Below, in pieces: positions 12,771 to 26,016 of a stretch of DNA of 64,000 bases (position 1 is the first letter of the stretch; each line of letters begins with the position of its first letter). The position numbers and the translations under genes are program-made. The notes under the pieces were generated by a model. It searched no databases, was not told the DNA's origin, and worked only from the letters and a program-made list of their open reading frames with translations. This DNA comes from Epiperipatus broadwayi (lineage: Eukaryota > Onychophora > Udeonychophora > Euonychophora > Peripatidae): assembly GCA_028023455.1 (NCBI GenBank), contig JAQFVV010013066.1, positions 126,001 to 190,000 of the forward strand, written 5' to 3'.

Positions 12771-13225
12771 TGTAACCTAAATAAGATAGAAAGAGAGAGA
12801 TAAGGTGGGGTGAAAAAAAGAAGAAAGAGAGAAATAATTAGACTGAAGAAAAGAGACTGACTGAGAAATGGGAGAGAGAAAGAAAAATGATGATGGATGA
12901 TGATGTAATGAAAAAGATGGAAGAAGTTATTAGAATGAAAAGGAACAAGAAGAAAAGATGGAATGAAATGAACATAATGATGAAGAAGACGAGATAAAAA
13001 CAAAAGATGGAGAAATTAGAGAGATATGGGATGATAAAATAATGATGGAGGAGAAGATGAGATGATAGGAAAACTTTTAGAAGAAAAGATGAGAATGAAG
13101 TAGAAGAAAAAAGAAGAGAAAGATGAGATGAAATGGAAGAGATTGAAGGGAAAAAAAGTTGATCAAGAAAATGATTATACTATTATTAGTACAGACTCCT
13201 AATGACTTGGCTCAGTGGGGTTACA
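12771..13225 (-). mobile_element. GA-rich LTR-like block A, 5' side of Gypsy relic
   Basis: A 455-bp block begins TGTAACC and ends GGTTACA: 7-bp perfect inverted ends with the TG..CA of LTRs. On the minus strand the PBS-like TGGTGTCC starts three bases after its end. Composition is strongly purine-rich (GA). It is the best candidate 5' LTR of the minus-strand Gypsy relic, but it does not resemble the 2.15-kb block at the 3' side. Confidence 0.6.
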
Positions 13226-15520
13226 ATAAACTTAAGAAAAGAGATGATGATCTAGAGATGTATAATCAGATAGAGATAAAATCCAATACTAATGCAAATA
13301 TAACTATTATGTCATATTAATAGTCTACCACTAAACCATACAAAATATAATTTATATCATTAGTTAATAGTTATTAGAATTGGCCTACCATCAGATCACA
13401 CACTCTGAATAAGAATCAATGATACTTTGATTGGAAGAATAATCTTACTAAATTATATATAACAAGGCATCAAGAGTAAACAATCTCAGGGATTCTAAAA
13501 CTAAACTGTTGTGCAAAATAACAATTTAAGTTGCCTACTAAATAATTGCTGGGTGACCAAAATAATAACTACTTTATTGTTCAATAATGGAACAATAAAC
13601 AAAACAAATATTAATCTAAAAATTTAATGAATCAATTTAAATTTAAACTAATAATGGCATATTACTAAAGATATTACTCAAGCAAGAAAAAGGACAAGGG
13701 TACTTTTTATGCCTTTCCCCATATTCACTAACAACCTACTAAAGACCTCAAATGCAGATGGATTATAATTCTTTAGACATTTAAGATGATGATAGACAAT
13801 GTGCAGCTAATATAAGATAATGTGCAGCTTTTAAAATAATAGTAAATAATAAATATTCTTTTGAAGCACTTATATTCTTTATCTCATTGCATAATCTTCA
13901 GTCTGAGAAGATATATTGATAATTTAAAAAATAAACTTTTAATTGAGCATTCAATTAAGTATCTGATATAATATAATTATCTATTATTGTGATTTAATCT
14001 GAGTATCACTTAGATTAGCATGGCTTTATAATTTAAACCAGTATCAAAATATATTTTATATAATTTATAATATGTTTATGAACTTTTAAATTGAAAATTT
14101 TATGAACTGTGAAACTCAAGACAATAATATTTTCATATAAAAGTAAAACAAACAGAAACTAAACTTTTTGAAATAATAATGTTGTTTATTAAGAACAATA
14201 AAAATTTATTTACAATCCAAATTTATTACAAGTATTGCCACTATCGCGCTGGAATCTTTTACAAATATTTTGACTTTTAAAACTTTATTTTGGTTTACAA
14301 CAATACACAATTTCTCTGGCTATAGTTACTGAGAATCCCTCTTAAACTCTTTTAAATTGTTTATTTTTGATAAAGAAAATAATAACTACATAAATAGCTA
14401 GCAGAGACTATTCAATATTAAATTTTAATCTCTTTTAACAATTAGAGATGTCAAAATCTTTAAAGTTTAATTACAATGTCTAAGTTTAATAAGCACAATT
14501 ATACTTTTAATTGGCATAATTAATAACACTATGGTGTTATCTAACAATCAGAATACAAATAGGGTTGTATTTATAAACCTAAGCTTAACAAATGCTAAGC
14601 TGGAATAAGCATATTCAGCATATATTTGAAAACTACCACTAGTTACACTAACATAACTAATGTTATAGATAGTGATATATTTAAATCAGACTAAGCTAAT
14701 TTTTAAAAAAAAACTAAATTAGATGCATGGGGCATTCACTCTCCAGAGGTCATTTATACACTTTTAAATAAATTATGTCCACATAAGATTATTACCCTAA
14801 GCATTTTAAAATTAAAGATTTAACAGACTTACAAATCCAGCAGCGAAACTCTGGATGAACATATTAAAATTAGTATGTGTGAATTGCCACTTAAACCATA
14901 TGCATAATTTAACATACTTAAAAATAAATATAACTTATTGTTGTTTGGCTTGTGGATGATAATACTATCATAGCAACACAATTCAAACATTGATATACCT
15001 ATAAGCATTAAAATAGCTATCACTACCTGAAGAAGCAAAGTTCCTCAAACATCTTGACATCACAAATTTAAAACAAATACAACATCACTTATTGTGGTGA
15101 AACTAACATTAATTCATCATGAATGATAGGCTAAAATATAAGAACCTATAGGCCACATAGCTGGATAAGAATGTGGTGGCTTTCAAAATACCTAACTTTG
15201 AGGCAGAAAATAGGATGCCTGGACATTGTCTATAGCACATCAGGAACAGGAAAGACATACCAGGAAAGCACGATCCTCTCTCATGGGATTCCAATGCTTA
15301 TAAATGTGATTATCATCACTGAAAAATACAACAATAGGATATACAATAACCCTCTATGGGCACAAGCACTATCAATTCATGGAAAAGCAATACAATAAGG
15401 ATGGTGGACCTTGTCTACTCCATTAAGCATACTCAAAATACATAACAAAGCCTAACTCTATGAGGCTAACAAATACTAACTAATGAAAAGATATAGACTT
15501 CACATGAATTAACTAAGTTA
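13226..15520. other. AT-rich spacer, no gene recognised
   Basis: No protein motif or RNA gene was recognised. At 14829-15027 the minus strand has a pyrimidine-tract acceptor-like CTTTGCTTCTTCAG, an open stretch and a GTAAGT, but the implied peptide is unremarkable. The segment 15110-15470 is less AT-rich than its surroundings and may be an old repeat. Confidence 0.4.
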
Positions 15521-17115
15521 TTACTATAACGATCGAAATGCAAGTGGAGATCGAATCTAACCACAAAAACAATATCTGCAACTACCAGGGCGCCATCTAG
15601 GCATTTAAACCTAGAAAAATTTATAGAGTAGGCAGATACGTGCTGTTAAGATTCCACTTTATTTAAATATTCCGATCGTTAGCCCAAGTCACTAGCTCAG
15701 CGGAGACGCAGAGATAAAAATTTATATCTTAAATATCAATAAATAAAAGCCACTGCCAGAAATTAACACAAAAATATTTATTTACGCACATATAAAATAA
15801 CATTTAAATTTTGAGGAATAAGTTTAACATTTTAGATTTTTATATTAACTTTTAATTTTACATTTAACTAAGTTTCAATGAGTTTAATATTTTATTTAGA
15901 TAGTCAAGTATGAATAGACTATATAGATCTGCATTTGAAACGAAAATATTCTTCCCTGATTTAACCTTAGGCAACAAATTTCGCAACCAAACTGGCACCA
16001 ATCCATCTGATACATTCATGTATTCAATGTAGCATGATACGACAACACAAAATACTATACTGTCAGGAAAGTACATCTGAACAGTAAGTAGAATTAGAGA
16101 AGACATTGACTCTCCACCAACAGGAATGTCACATCTGTTGGTAAGTAGAACAATAAACAAAAAATTCCATAGAAATGGACTGCGGTCTTCTGCCGACTTA
16201 CCAACCCATCCATAGGCAAACAGAGGGTGTGTGGCATATATCTATAATCCTGCCCGTAGCGGACCTCATATGACATCTACAATTACACAAATATATCCAA
16301 TCCATTGAACCAATTCAACTACGAAATGAATAACCTAAGATTACCCTCCCTTAATATAACTTTACAAAACTATATAGCCATTCACGCCCGACTTAAATTT
16401 AACATTTAGATACGTTCGCACAAATGCATTTTATAAAATTTGTTTTAAAATGTTGAGTACAGATCAGCTGCACAGATTCCATGGTCAAAAACATTCCAAA
16501 TTAAACACAACCGATCAAAATACAAAGTCATCGATAAATGTCACTTGCATAGGGAATATACAAATCCCATTAGTATTCATCGTAAGATGCTTGCAGTGAT
16601 ATCGTTGACATATTCTAATCGAATGTGAAAACCACAACATTATCAACCGCTAATGAATCTATGCAACGTCTATACCCAACCTTAAATTTCATCATTTAAA
16701 ATTTCAACAATCAATAATTTATACAATAAGAGAAAAAAAAATGGAAATGATTTTTATCAATCGGAAAATGTATAAAATTAAACATTATTAATTTAATTTA
16801 AAAACTTACAAGAGTCAGATAAAAGTCCATTTTAACATTTAAGTTGGCTTGTTTATCAATTTGTAAAACTTGACGAAAGTTCTTAATTGATTTTAACAAT
16901 TGTTCATTTCATATAGCTTATGGTAGAAGAGTCCAGGTTTCTGCTTTTAATTCCCACGATGCCTCCATTGGAAGATAATGTTCTGGAGATGGCAATAGCT
17001 GGTTCAAGGTATCACAGTCTTTTCATTTTCCTTTTTTTAAATAGAGAGTGTGGTATGTGTGTCCTACCACATCTCTCAAACACACAATGCTGGAACTGTC
17101 CTAAAAAACTATTTC

Positions 17116-17209
17116 CCTTTTTATATTATCCACAAGGATTCAATCAACAAAACTTCACTAATCCATCACTTTCGTTAGGGTCCGAGCCAAGGCTTAGTGC
17201 TTCCATTGG
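17116..17209 (-). promoter_or_regulatory. CCAAT/TATA core promoter of the 2.08-kb element
   Basis: Minus strand: CCAAT at 17205-17209 and AATATAAAAAGG at 17116-17127, about 80 bp apart. Both are conserved in the second copy, so this is likely the U3 promoter driving leftward transcription. Confidence 0.55.
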
Positions 17210-17573
17210 TCAAGCTAATTTCTCTTTATTTTCTTATCTATCTTTCATCAGATCATTTTAATTATACAAGAGCCCACGGCTAGCTTGCTTTTCAAACAAT
17301 TTATAAACAATCATTTCCATTTACAGATTACATTAATTAATACCTGTTTTTATTTTTAAATCTTGTACTTTTATTAAAATATTTTTATATTTCAATCTTG
17401 TATTTTTTTATTTAAAAAAATACGTTCAAATACCTTTTTTTTTGTTTATGAAAAAAATATTTTTCAAGTTTAGCATCTGTGCGAATATATATATATGTTT
17501 AACAAACATTTTAATTTTAGCGTTTAGTTTTTTCCTTTTATTTGCGAACTTTTAAGTTTTTATTTTAAATTAA

Positions 17574-17601
17574 TGTAACGACATATTTATATATCGTTAC
17601 A
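17574..17601. repeat. Terminal hairpin of the 2.08-kb element
   Basis: TGTAACGA and TCGTTACA form an 8-bp stem around a 12-nt AT loop at the right terminus. The second copy keeps it (31708-31736). Confidence 0.7.
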
Positions 17602-17605
17602 TTAC

Positions 17606-20600
17606 TAAAAAGTTTAAAAAAATATGACACGTATATTCAATGTAAGAACCAACAAAGCAAAACTGTGTCAAATGACTGCTATAAGAAATACTTTAAAATT
17701 AAATGCATATAAAATTCTAGGCAAAGACACAATGCACACATAATAAAATATTAAATACTAAAAATATAGTGACTAGTGGACTTTTAAAAGATTGCAAATT
17801 AAATGTGAGAATAATTATTCTCAATGCCTATAAAAAATAAAATATTTGCAATTATTATTAATATAGCATTCATAAAACAAAAGAATGGAAACTCTCTGAT
17901 AAACTTCTTTGGCTGGTTTAAAATATAACTGAGTGAAACATCCCACATATAATAAGCTAAGACTGTGATATTTAAATCTCTGTGAATGAAATTATCAAAT
18001 AGAAATTAACTTGTGAAATGCCAAATAAATATATTTATCTGTAAATGGCAGAATATTTATCTACTCATTTTAATAAAATCCCACTAAGATTAAAATTGTA
18101 ACATTAGTTTACCTGGTATATTTATGCTAATAGTGTTACAAATATCTCAAAACAAAATATATAGCATAAATATTTTGCTGTTTTTTTTTAAACCAATAAA
18201 ACAGACAATAAAAAATAATAATACAGTAACTTAAGATCATAGTTCAGCTCTGTACTGGTTTTTCCATTTAAGACATGTAGATAATTTATTGAGGCTAATT
18301 TATCTGACCATATTTGAAGCTTCTAGTCAAAACATTTATAAGTATGACAATGATTTCCAAAACAAAACATGTTCAATAGTTCCTTAAAGATATTTTCACT
18401 TTCTTTCTTTAAAAATAATTCTAAATATTAAAACATTGAAATAATAAGAAGAGGCCTGCATTGGAAAAATAAATTCTTCAGCTGATTACATTTTTATAGA
18501 ATCCTGGGTTTAAATACACAATAATATAGCATTATTATTTAATTCAATTTCTTTTATAAAAGAATGCTTTTTTTAAAAAAACAGCTTTTTTTTTAAAAAA
18601 AATTATTTGTCATACAATATTTTGAAATTATATTTCCAAATAACTTTTTCTTCCCACTGCTTAGCATAAGATGGCAATTATTTTTTTTAAATACATATTT
18701 TCACCTGTTCACAACTAGCTAAAATAAAGTATTTTCATTTTTTGGTCAAGGTATAAGCAATAAACTTTTTTAGTTCATTATCATTTGAAAATTCATACTT
18801 AACTAATTGTAGTTTTCAATATTTTGTCCAACTTTTTCTAGAAGTAAATAATTAATATCTCATATTCAATACATTTTACAATTGGACATTAGGCAAAATT
18901 AATATTAAATTATACTAAACGCTTGGCAGATAAAGTTCATTTTTCCTTATTTTAGTGCAGTATATTTCTCTTCTAAATTATTTTAGAAATAAGCATTATT
19001 ATAACAAGAATATATTTTAAAGGCAATATTAGGTATCACTAATGAATTCTCAGACTTGAAGTCAATTTTAGCTACAAGTATATAGACACATTTTTAACTA
19101 TAATGAAGTATAAAATATGAATGTCTTTCAATTTTCCTCGCATTTGTTTTTGCTTAATTAAACAATTACTCAGTATCCTCCAACTATAATAGTTCAGCAC
19201 AATAAAGATATTTAGCCATTTAGATACTAACAGTTTACATCTTAACTTTATTTTCCAATAAATAAAAGACATGCAATACGTAAATCAGACAAGAGATGCA
19301 AAACTTCCTTTAAACATTTTGTTACTCTAGTTTAAAATTTAATTGAGAGTTGATATCAGAAATAGTTACCTTCTGGTTTAGCCATTCATAATTGTAAAGC
19401 AATTAAATATACTTTTAAAAATACTTTTACTTTTAATAAAAAGAAAAAAAACATTAAAAAAAACTTACTTTTTTTATTTTTATAAGAAAAGGTCAGGATT
19501 CAGAAAAACATAGACACCTCCTGAAAATATGAATAAAGCCCTGTATATAAATCTGATAATTTTTATACCTCCCTCAAATTATATGTCAATTTCTTTAAAA
19601 ACCCATCAAGTTATTTTATATTTAACTTTAACATTTTTGACAAATCAGCTGTGAATTGATTACTGATGCAATTGAACTAATTATTTGAAAACCACATAAT
19701 TTAACAGTTGCTAAGTCAAAAGTTAATTAGTAATTTTTATTATGTAACATTTTATAAAAAATATATTACATAAAATTAAATGAAACAAATATAAAAATTA
19801 GAACTAGTTTTATTTAAAAAAAACTTTTAAATATTTAATTTTAATAATTTTATTTATTCATTTGCTTTTTAATCAATATTGCAATTAAATTATTATTTAT
19901 TCACACATTTCACATATCTCCCTGCATGCACACATATATGCACACACAGGTGACCTATTAACCTGTTCTTCCACTAATTACTTACAACTTATTTTTAAAA
20001 ACTACAAAAATAAAAATACCAATGAATATTATATTTGAAATAATTTTTAACAGTTTAAAAGCTAATTTAGATTACACATTTAAATATTATCTGACTGCTT
20101 TAAAATTAATTTAAATATTATTTTTAAGTCAATTTAATACTATTTATTTTATTTATACTATTAACTCTATAGGTTATAAACTAAAAATGAATGCAATAGT
20201 AATTACTTTATAATACATTGAATACTATTTATTAATTCACAACTATTCCTGATATTTCCTTTAAGTCAACTTACTATCTTACATCTCTCATTAAACTAAT
20301 TACCACATGCTACTGATTTTTCATAAATAATCATTCAAAATTTAATAAATATTACAATACTACCATTATTATCCTATATTATTTACTAATTAACTAATGT
20401 CTTTTATTTTTATCATTATTTTTTTAAAAATCAGAAAATTACAAATAAATAGTTAAGCTAAGATAAACTCTGGCACCCGTTGGCACCAAATGACATTTCA
20501 CTTATGTACAATATTTTGTATATAATTAATCCAGCATACATTTCTCCTCCCTCACCACTCCATTAAACAACAATCAAACCCTCTCAACAACCTAAACCCT

Positions 20601-23556
20601 GGTCAACCTAGTTGGTTTCGACCTTAACAATTTTATGTTGTTGATTGTGTCTCTTGTCACAATTTTGGGCATTCAGAAATCCAATCATCTACCAACAACT
20701 GAGTTTTAAATATATCTGTTTACTATTGGTTTTTAAACAAAGTAAAATGCATATTTCTCTTATCTGAATTAATAATACATTACAACACAATCCTTATATA
20801 AACAAATCACTGGCACATAAAGAATCATTACTCTGGCCTTTATATAGTTCCAACCCTTACTATTATTCAGGTGACCACATTGATGCCCCATTTGTAACCT
20901 TAAAAAACAATGATTTCATGAGCTCTAAAATCCTCAGCCTTAGCTTTGCTACTACTCTCTCTACCTCACCTACACACATAATCTTTGGAGAGGATTACCC
21001 TGGGATTGATGATGATGGGACAAAATGTAAAAAATAGCCGGGGTGCCAAATTGCAACCCTAATGGAGAATCTATTTATTTCTTTACTATATATTCATAAT
21101 TTATTTAATTATCTACATTAATATCTGATGAATGTGTTAAGAAATAAAATATCTAATGAATAAACAGTGTGAGGGAAATTACTGATAATAATAATCTCAT
21201 AATTTATCACATTTACTGAAAAGGAAAATCTCATCTCAACTCTACATTTTATCCTAACTGTCTCAGCACCCTCCCCATCCATCTAACATTAAAGCCACAA
21301 CTAAATTTAAGGAAATCTAAACAATTTCCATGCCCATTATCTTCCTCATTTTCCATCACTCTACCATACTTTCATAGTTCAATTTTGTGAATATTTGTAA
21401 CTAATCATTATAAAGTTTTTTCTTTATTTTCTGACTAGTTGTTACTTTGCTAACTTTTCTCTATTCTATAATAATCTTATCTCAGGGCTTCAGAACAGCA
21501 AGATGTAAAAATTAACACTATGATACAAATAATTAGTGATACATGAATACACTCCCAGAGAAGACAATAGTAATCAACCTTGGCTTACTTTAATCTAGCC
21601 AATGTCTATTTTCTATCTTTCTAAGTAATTAAGATTAAATGTTAACTATAGATTTTGTTGGCAAAATACCATGAACACTTTAATAATTTAGAAATTTAAC
21701 TAATAAATTTACCTGAGAAGGCATGTGAATACAACAGATGGAAAAGAGATTTTATGTTCATCCACTGTACTCTATATCACACAACAATCCCACTGCATAC
21801 TATACACTTTAAATGTTATATTGCTAAATTAGTTTACTTGTAATCCATACTTATTCATTTGAGTATGCATTGTTAAAATAATTTTCTCTTCTATCAAATT
21901 TGGTAATAAAACTTTTTAAAATAATCTCTTAAGCAATTTAACTTGGGGTGTAGTGTAATTATATCATAATTAAATGTAAGTGATAGTGTATTATGGTATG
22001 ATTAGGATTACCATAATATATTGGATTCATAAAACATTGAGCTCCAGAAAAGATTTTATTTTTAAAAAATTACATTTTATTACAAATAATAAACTAAAAT
22101 GTATTTACATTATCTACACGTTTTTTCTGTAGCTTTCCCCAGTTCTTCAACCATAATAAAAAAATAATACTAATTATTAGGTATTAATAAATTGTTCACA
22201 GGATAAAATATTACTAAATTATCAATAATCTGGGGTTTACAGCAGCTATAAATTGACTTTTGTTCTGTGAACAGATGACTATACAATCCTTAATTTATAT
22301 AATTCAGATAAGATTTTAATGTAATAAGACTTATTATTATTATAAAATACACTTTTAAACTCTAAATAACATTATTTACTATATGCTTGCTAATATTGGT
22401 CATGAAAAATACTTTTCATGAAGAAATGGACTTATAATTTATGCCTTAATTAAATCACATATGCCTTAGTAACTTATTTTTTAATTTTAAATATTTTACA
22501 GCATTTGCTTATCCTAGCATGCATTAAATAACTGTTCAAATGTTAAAAGAATCGGTACACCTACTGAGCATACTTTCACCTACACACATCTAAATCATTT
22601 ACCAATGTTTTCACAGGAGTACTATTTTGTTGGCTTACCATTCCAGTGAAGATCACATCTGGCTTTGAACTAAAACTTTGATGCAAATTGCTTATTGTCA
22701 AATAAACATGTTTTACTTTTGAACTTCAAAATTCAAGATTATAATTATTCTTGGCTCTTAACTAGCTATATAAAACTAAATCAAACACAATGCATCAGTA
22801 CAATAGATCACACTTTCATATCCACATTCACACAGATACAGCAAATTGATTCCATGACCCTGATAACACTACTAATAACTTACCCTATTATTATTCTGTA
22901 AATAATATACACCCATAAGAAAAATAATTCAACATCAACATGAGTGTTGGCAAAAACCCAGAACAAAAGAAGTAGCACCTTTTTACTAGGGCTGAAATAT
23001 GGTAGGACTAGTCACTAGGCATATAAATATAGATGGGCTTGCACAAGATACTATGGCTATCAATAAAAAAATTATGTTACAGGGTAACTAAACATAAAGT
23101 GGGAATTTCATACACACCTATTAACTATTTCTAAAATTTTACTGACCATTTGGTGAGCAAGTTATGCTTTAGTATCAATGACTAAATGATGATTATTTAA
23201 TAGAACTCGAGTAAACAAGGGTCCTTTACCCATCTATGCACATACATATGATAATTTAAATCTACTCTCCCCACAAAATATTGCACTGACACATGAGCCA
23301 AAAATTATATTAGCTTAAATATGTTTACATTTAAAATCATTTTCTATTTTAACAACAAGAACTAAGAAATGCACATCATTTGCTGAATCATTTTTTTTCT
23401 TTCTTGTTTGGGACAAGTCTATCTCATTCTATTACAACATACATTCAAAAAAATATATACATATATTTTATTAGCATTAAATTTTTAAATAATAATCCAT
23501 TTTTTTATAAAACACTTTGTACTCTCAAATATTTTCATTCACATTTTTAATTAGTA
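17606..23556. other. Long AT-rich stretch without recognised genes
   Basis: I see no gene, RNA gene or conserved protein motif. Homopolymer and AT-rich runs dominate. The only structure I can point to is a less AT-rich stretch with LTR/PBS-like sequences at about 20460-21060. Confidence 0.5.
20460..21060 (-). mobile_element. Possible LTR-edge and leader fragment
   Basis: Two places read, on the minus strand, like an LTR end followed by a primer-binding site: GGTTGCAATTTGGCACCCC (about 21041-21059) and AAGGTTACAAATGGGGCATC (about 20882-20901). They resemble the GGTTACAATTGGTGTCC junction at about 12762-12777. A TGGCACC pair at about 20471-20486 adds to the similarity. No coding sequence of the element remains. 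Confidence 0.3.
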
Positions 23557-25345
23557 TAACTTAGAGTAAAGCAATGAATTTGTAGTTAAAAAGGCATATT
23601 TTATATTATTACACTAACTGAAACTTAGAATAGATATTGGTTAACTTTAAAGGCAGGCACATAAGTAACTAGTATTCTAATGCATCAGATAATATAGCTT
23701 AAAAAAAAAATATAAAATAACAATGAATAAAAGAATAATATTTATATAGTCTCTGATCAGTACAGTTCTACAAAGTCCCTTATAGTTTTGTGTGCACACT
23801 TTATTCGAACACTTATTCCATGGGAATTTTAATAAACTATTTCAATAAGTAATCTGTACAGTTGAGCTATTAAATATGAAGTTTATCTATACAGGATTTT
23901 TTTTAAACATTAGAAATAATATTCCAGAGGGTATTTAGTTATATTACAGATGCACATTATTTGACACAAATTGGTGGTAAAATTCAACGAAGTAATAATT
24001 TTTAAATAGTATTTTAATTCCTTTATGCAGTTTACGTTTCCTTAACTGAGAGTTTATTCAATATTATAATGGAATACATAATCAACTTTTTTTTAATTTT
24101 TTCTTTCTGAACAAGTAAGTCGGTTCACTATAGCTTAGGTTGGCGAAGTCCAATAATTTACAAGAATTGTGGCACTATATTCCTTAAAATTTTTCCTAAG
24201 TAGGTAGCATATCAATTTGATCAATAATATATTTTCTTCTAGGTATTAATCATTTAATTTTTCATTAACAACTCATCATTTCAACCCATCCATGATCCAG
24301 GCAATATGTTGGCAGAATTTAGCATATACCTCATTTGCATTATGATTCAGTTCCACATTTTTCCTTGATGGTGATTAATTTTTTTCTAAATTTTCTATAG
24401 CATAAATAGTTATATCTATTCATCGTTAAAAGTGAAGATTTGAAATAAAAATTCATAAAACTTATTGCTTTTTTAATTTTTTCAAGGTATAATTTTAGCT
24501 GCAGTCGATATTGCAGTACTCTCTGGTTATTGAAGCTGATTAAGATCATATTGAAAATCATGCTGATGGTCAACTTCAGGAGAAGCAACATATCTTGATT
24601 GAAAGTTTACTCTCTAATCATATTTTACAATAATATTCATTTTAACTAAATTTTACATTCAGAAATTGAGCCAGGGTAACAATAAAAACTTACCGTTTAA
24701 AATTTGAAAGTGATAATTTAAACCTGAATGAAGTTTTTCCTAGACACAAAAAAAATGATGATCAAGCACCTCCTTGAAGGGTGGTTGAGCTTTTATATTC
24801 TGCTGTACCCTTTCAATTTCCAAGTGACATTTCTTATCAATTAAATTATACTGAATTTCTAATTGTTTTGTTATTGTTTTATGAATTATCTATTCACACT
24901 TTTATAGACATCACGTGGTTTTGTTGAATTTTTCCTGCTTGTGAAAAAGTCTTTGAGAGACTAAAATTAACGTTTTAACAAAATAAACATAATAATACAT
25001 AGCAGACCAATTTTGAACTCAAGGTTTTGAATGAAAATCGGCTGCCATGGATATGAAATTAAAAGTAAGTAATAGCCATCTCAACAAGCTTACCACCGAT
25101 ACCATATGTGACCCTTAAAGATTATTGATTATTTTGGTAATTAAATTTTTTTAAAACCTTCTACACATATTCATTTACACACACGTATATGATTATACTT
25201 GAACAGATTTTAATACTTTTATTTATTCTTGATCTCTTATGCAATTTTCTTCCAATAAGTATTTTATAGTAAAAATTTACTTCTCCCTGATTTTTCATCA
25301 GACACTTTTTTATTAAATAGACAAGATATTTATTTTATACATGTC

Positions 25346-26016
25346 TGTAGTGTTTGTAAAAATGGCAGACATTTTTGTGCACTCCAGAAAAACTAGAATT
25401 TATTTGTAAGGCTGTTTTTAGATCGCGCTCTGATAGCTGAGGAATTTAATTAGTGCATTGACGTAATGGCGATCGACAATTCCTAGAAATATTTGCTAAT
25501 TACAAATGTTTCTAGATAAGAGACGTTACCTTATTGGTCAGTGCATTGATTGAGATCGTTGCAGTTGTCAGAGAGCGAATAGAAGACGGTGTAACATCTA
25601 GCAGCAATTAGAGGACAACTCCAGTAGAGAGCAGTCACGCAGTATTGAGTAAGCAGTATTGGAGAGACGTCTGTTTAACATCAGCAGAGATATCTCGCGT
25701 CAGTGCTGGCAGTAAATGACTAGCACACCCAGTGAAAATGTAGTTCACGGATGTAGCTGAAAGACGCCGCAGCAGAGAAGAGCATTAGTTGCAAGAAGAG
25801 CATTAGTTGCAGAGAAGGGCATTAGTTGCAGAGCAAAGCATTAGTTGCAGAGTAGAAGCATTCATTGCAGAGCAAGGCATTCGTTGCAAAATAGACCATT
25901 CGTTGGAGAGCACTCGTTGGGAAAGAACAGCGTGGGAATTGTATAACGTTATTTGCTGACCGCACAGTATGACTTGCAGTTATAACCTTGGCACAGTCGT
26001 AAGTGCGAATATTACA
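25346..26016. mobile_element. 671-bp solo LTR with 5-bp target duplication
   Basis: Starts TGTAGTGTTTG and ends GAATATTACA, so it has the TG..CA ends and a short TGTA/TACA inverted terminus. It is flanked by ATGTC on both sides (25341-25345 and 26017-26021). The paralogous block at about 4900-4915 has one uninterrupted ATGTC and no insert, giving an empty-site control. It is markedly less AT-rich than its host sequence. Orientation is not clear and no internal region is present. A single LTR with a 5-bp duplication is typical of LTR-LTR recombination in Ty3/Gypsy or BEL/Pao elements. Confidence 0.85.
25776..25920. repeat. Short tandem repeat inside the solo LTR
   Basis: About seven or eight copies of a 16-21-bp unit like GCATTAGTTGCAGAGAAGA, decaying towards CATTCGTTGGAGAG at the right end. 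Confidence 0.85.

Larger units (their letters stand above)
15525..17601 (-). mobile_element. 2.08-kb solo-LTR-like element, copy 1
   Basis: Homologous over its length to 29681-31736. Its ends are TATAACGAT and ATCGTTACA, imperfect inverted ends, flanked by a 4-bp duplication TTAC (15521-15524 and 17602-17605). Minus-strand reading gives a CCAAT box, then a TATA box, then an AATAAA near 15655, the layout of an LTR (U3 promoter, poly(A) signal near the 3' end). Short open frames inside are not conserved between copies. A non-autonomous DNA transposon is the alternative. Confidence 0.6.

Noticed and set aside
11806-13003. Two open frames of about 100 codons, hydrophobic and Phe/Ile/Ser/His-rich (minus)
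   Set aside because: They are translations of GA-rich LTR-like DNA read on the pyrimidine strand; not conserved between the two blocks.
14829-15027. Possible exon with CTTCTTCAG acceptor and GTAAGT donor
   Set aside because: The peptide is hydrophobic and unremarkable and composition equals background; kept only as a note in the spacer entry.
15864-17261. Open frames of 60-113 codons inside the 2.1-kb element
   Set aside because: The second copy does not keep them; they overlap the promoter and have no domain.
21712-21800. Possible minus-strand exon ending CTCAG then GTAAAT
   Set aside because: No pyrimidine tract before any acceptor that leaves an open frame.
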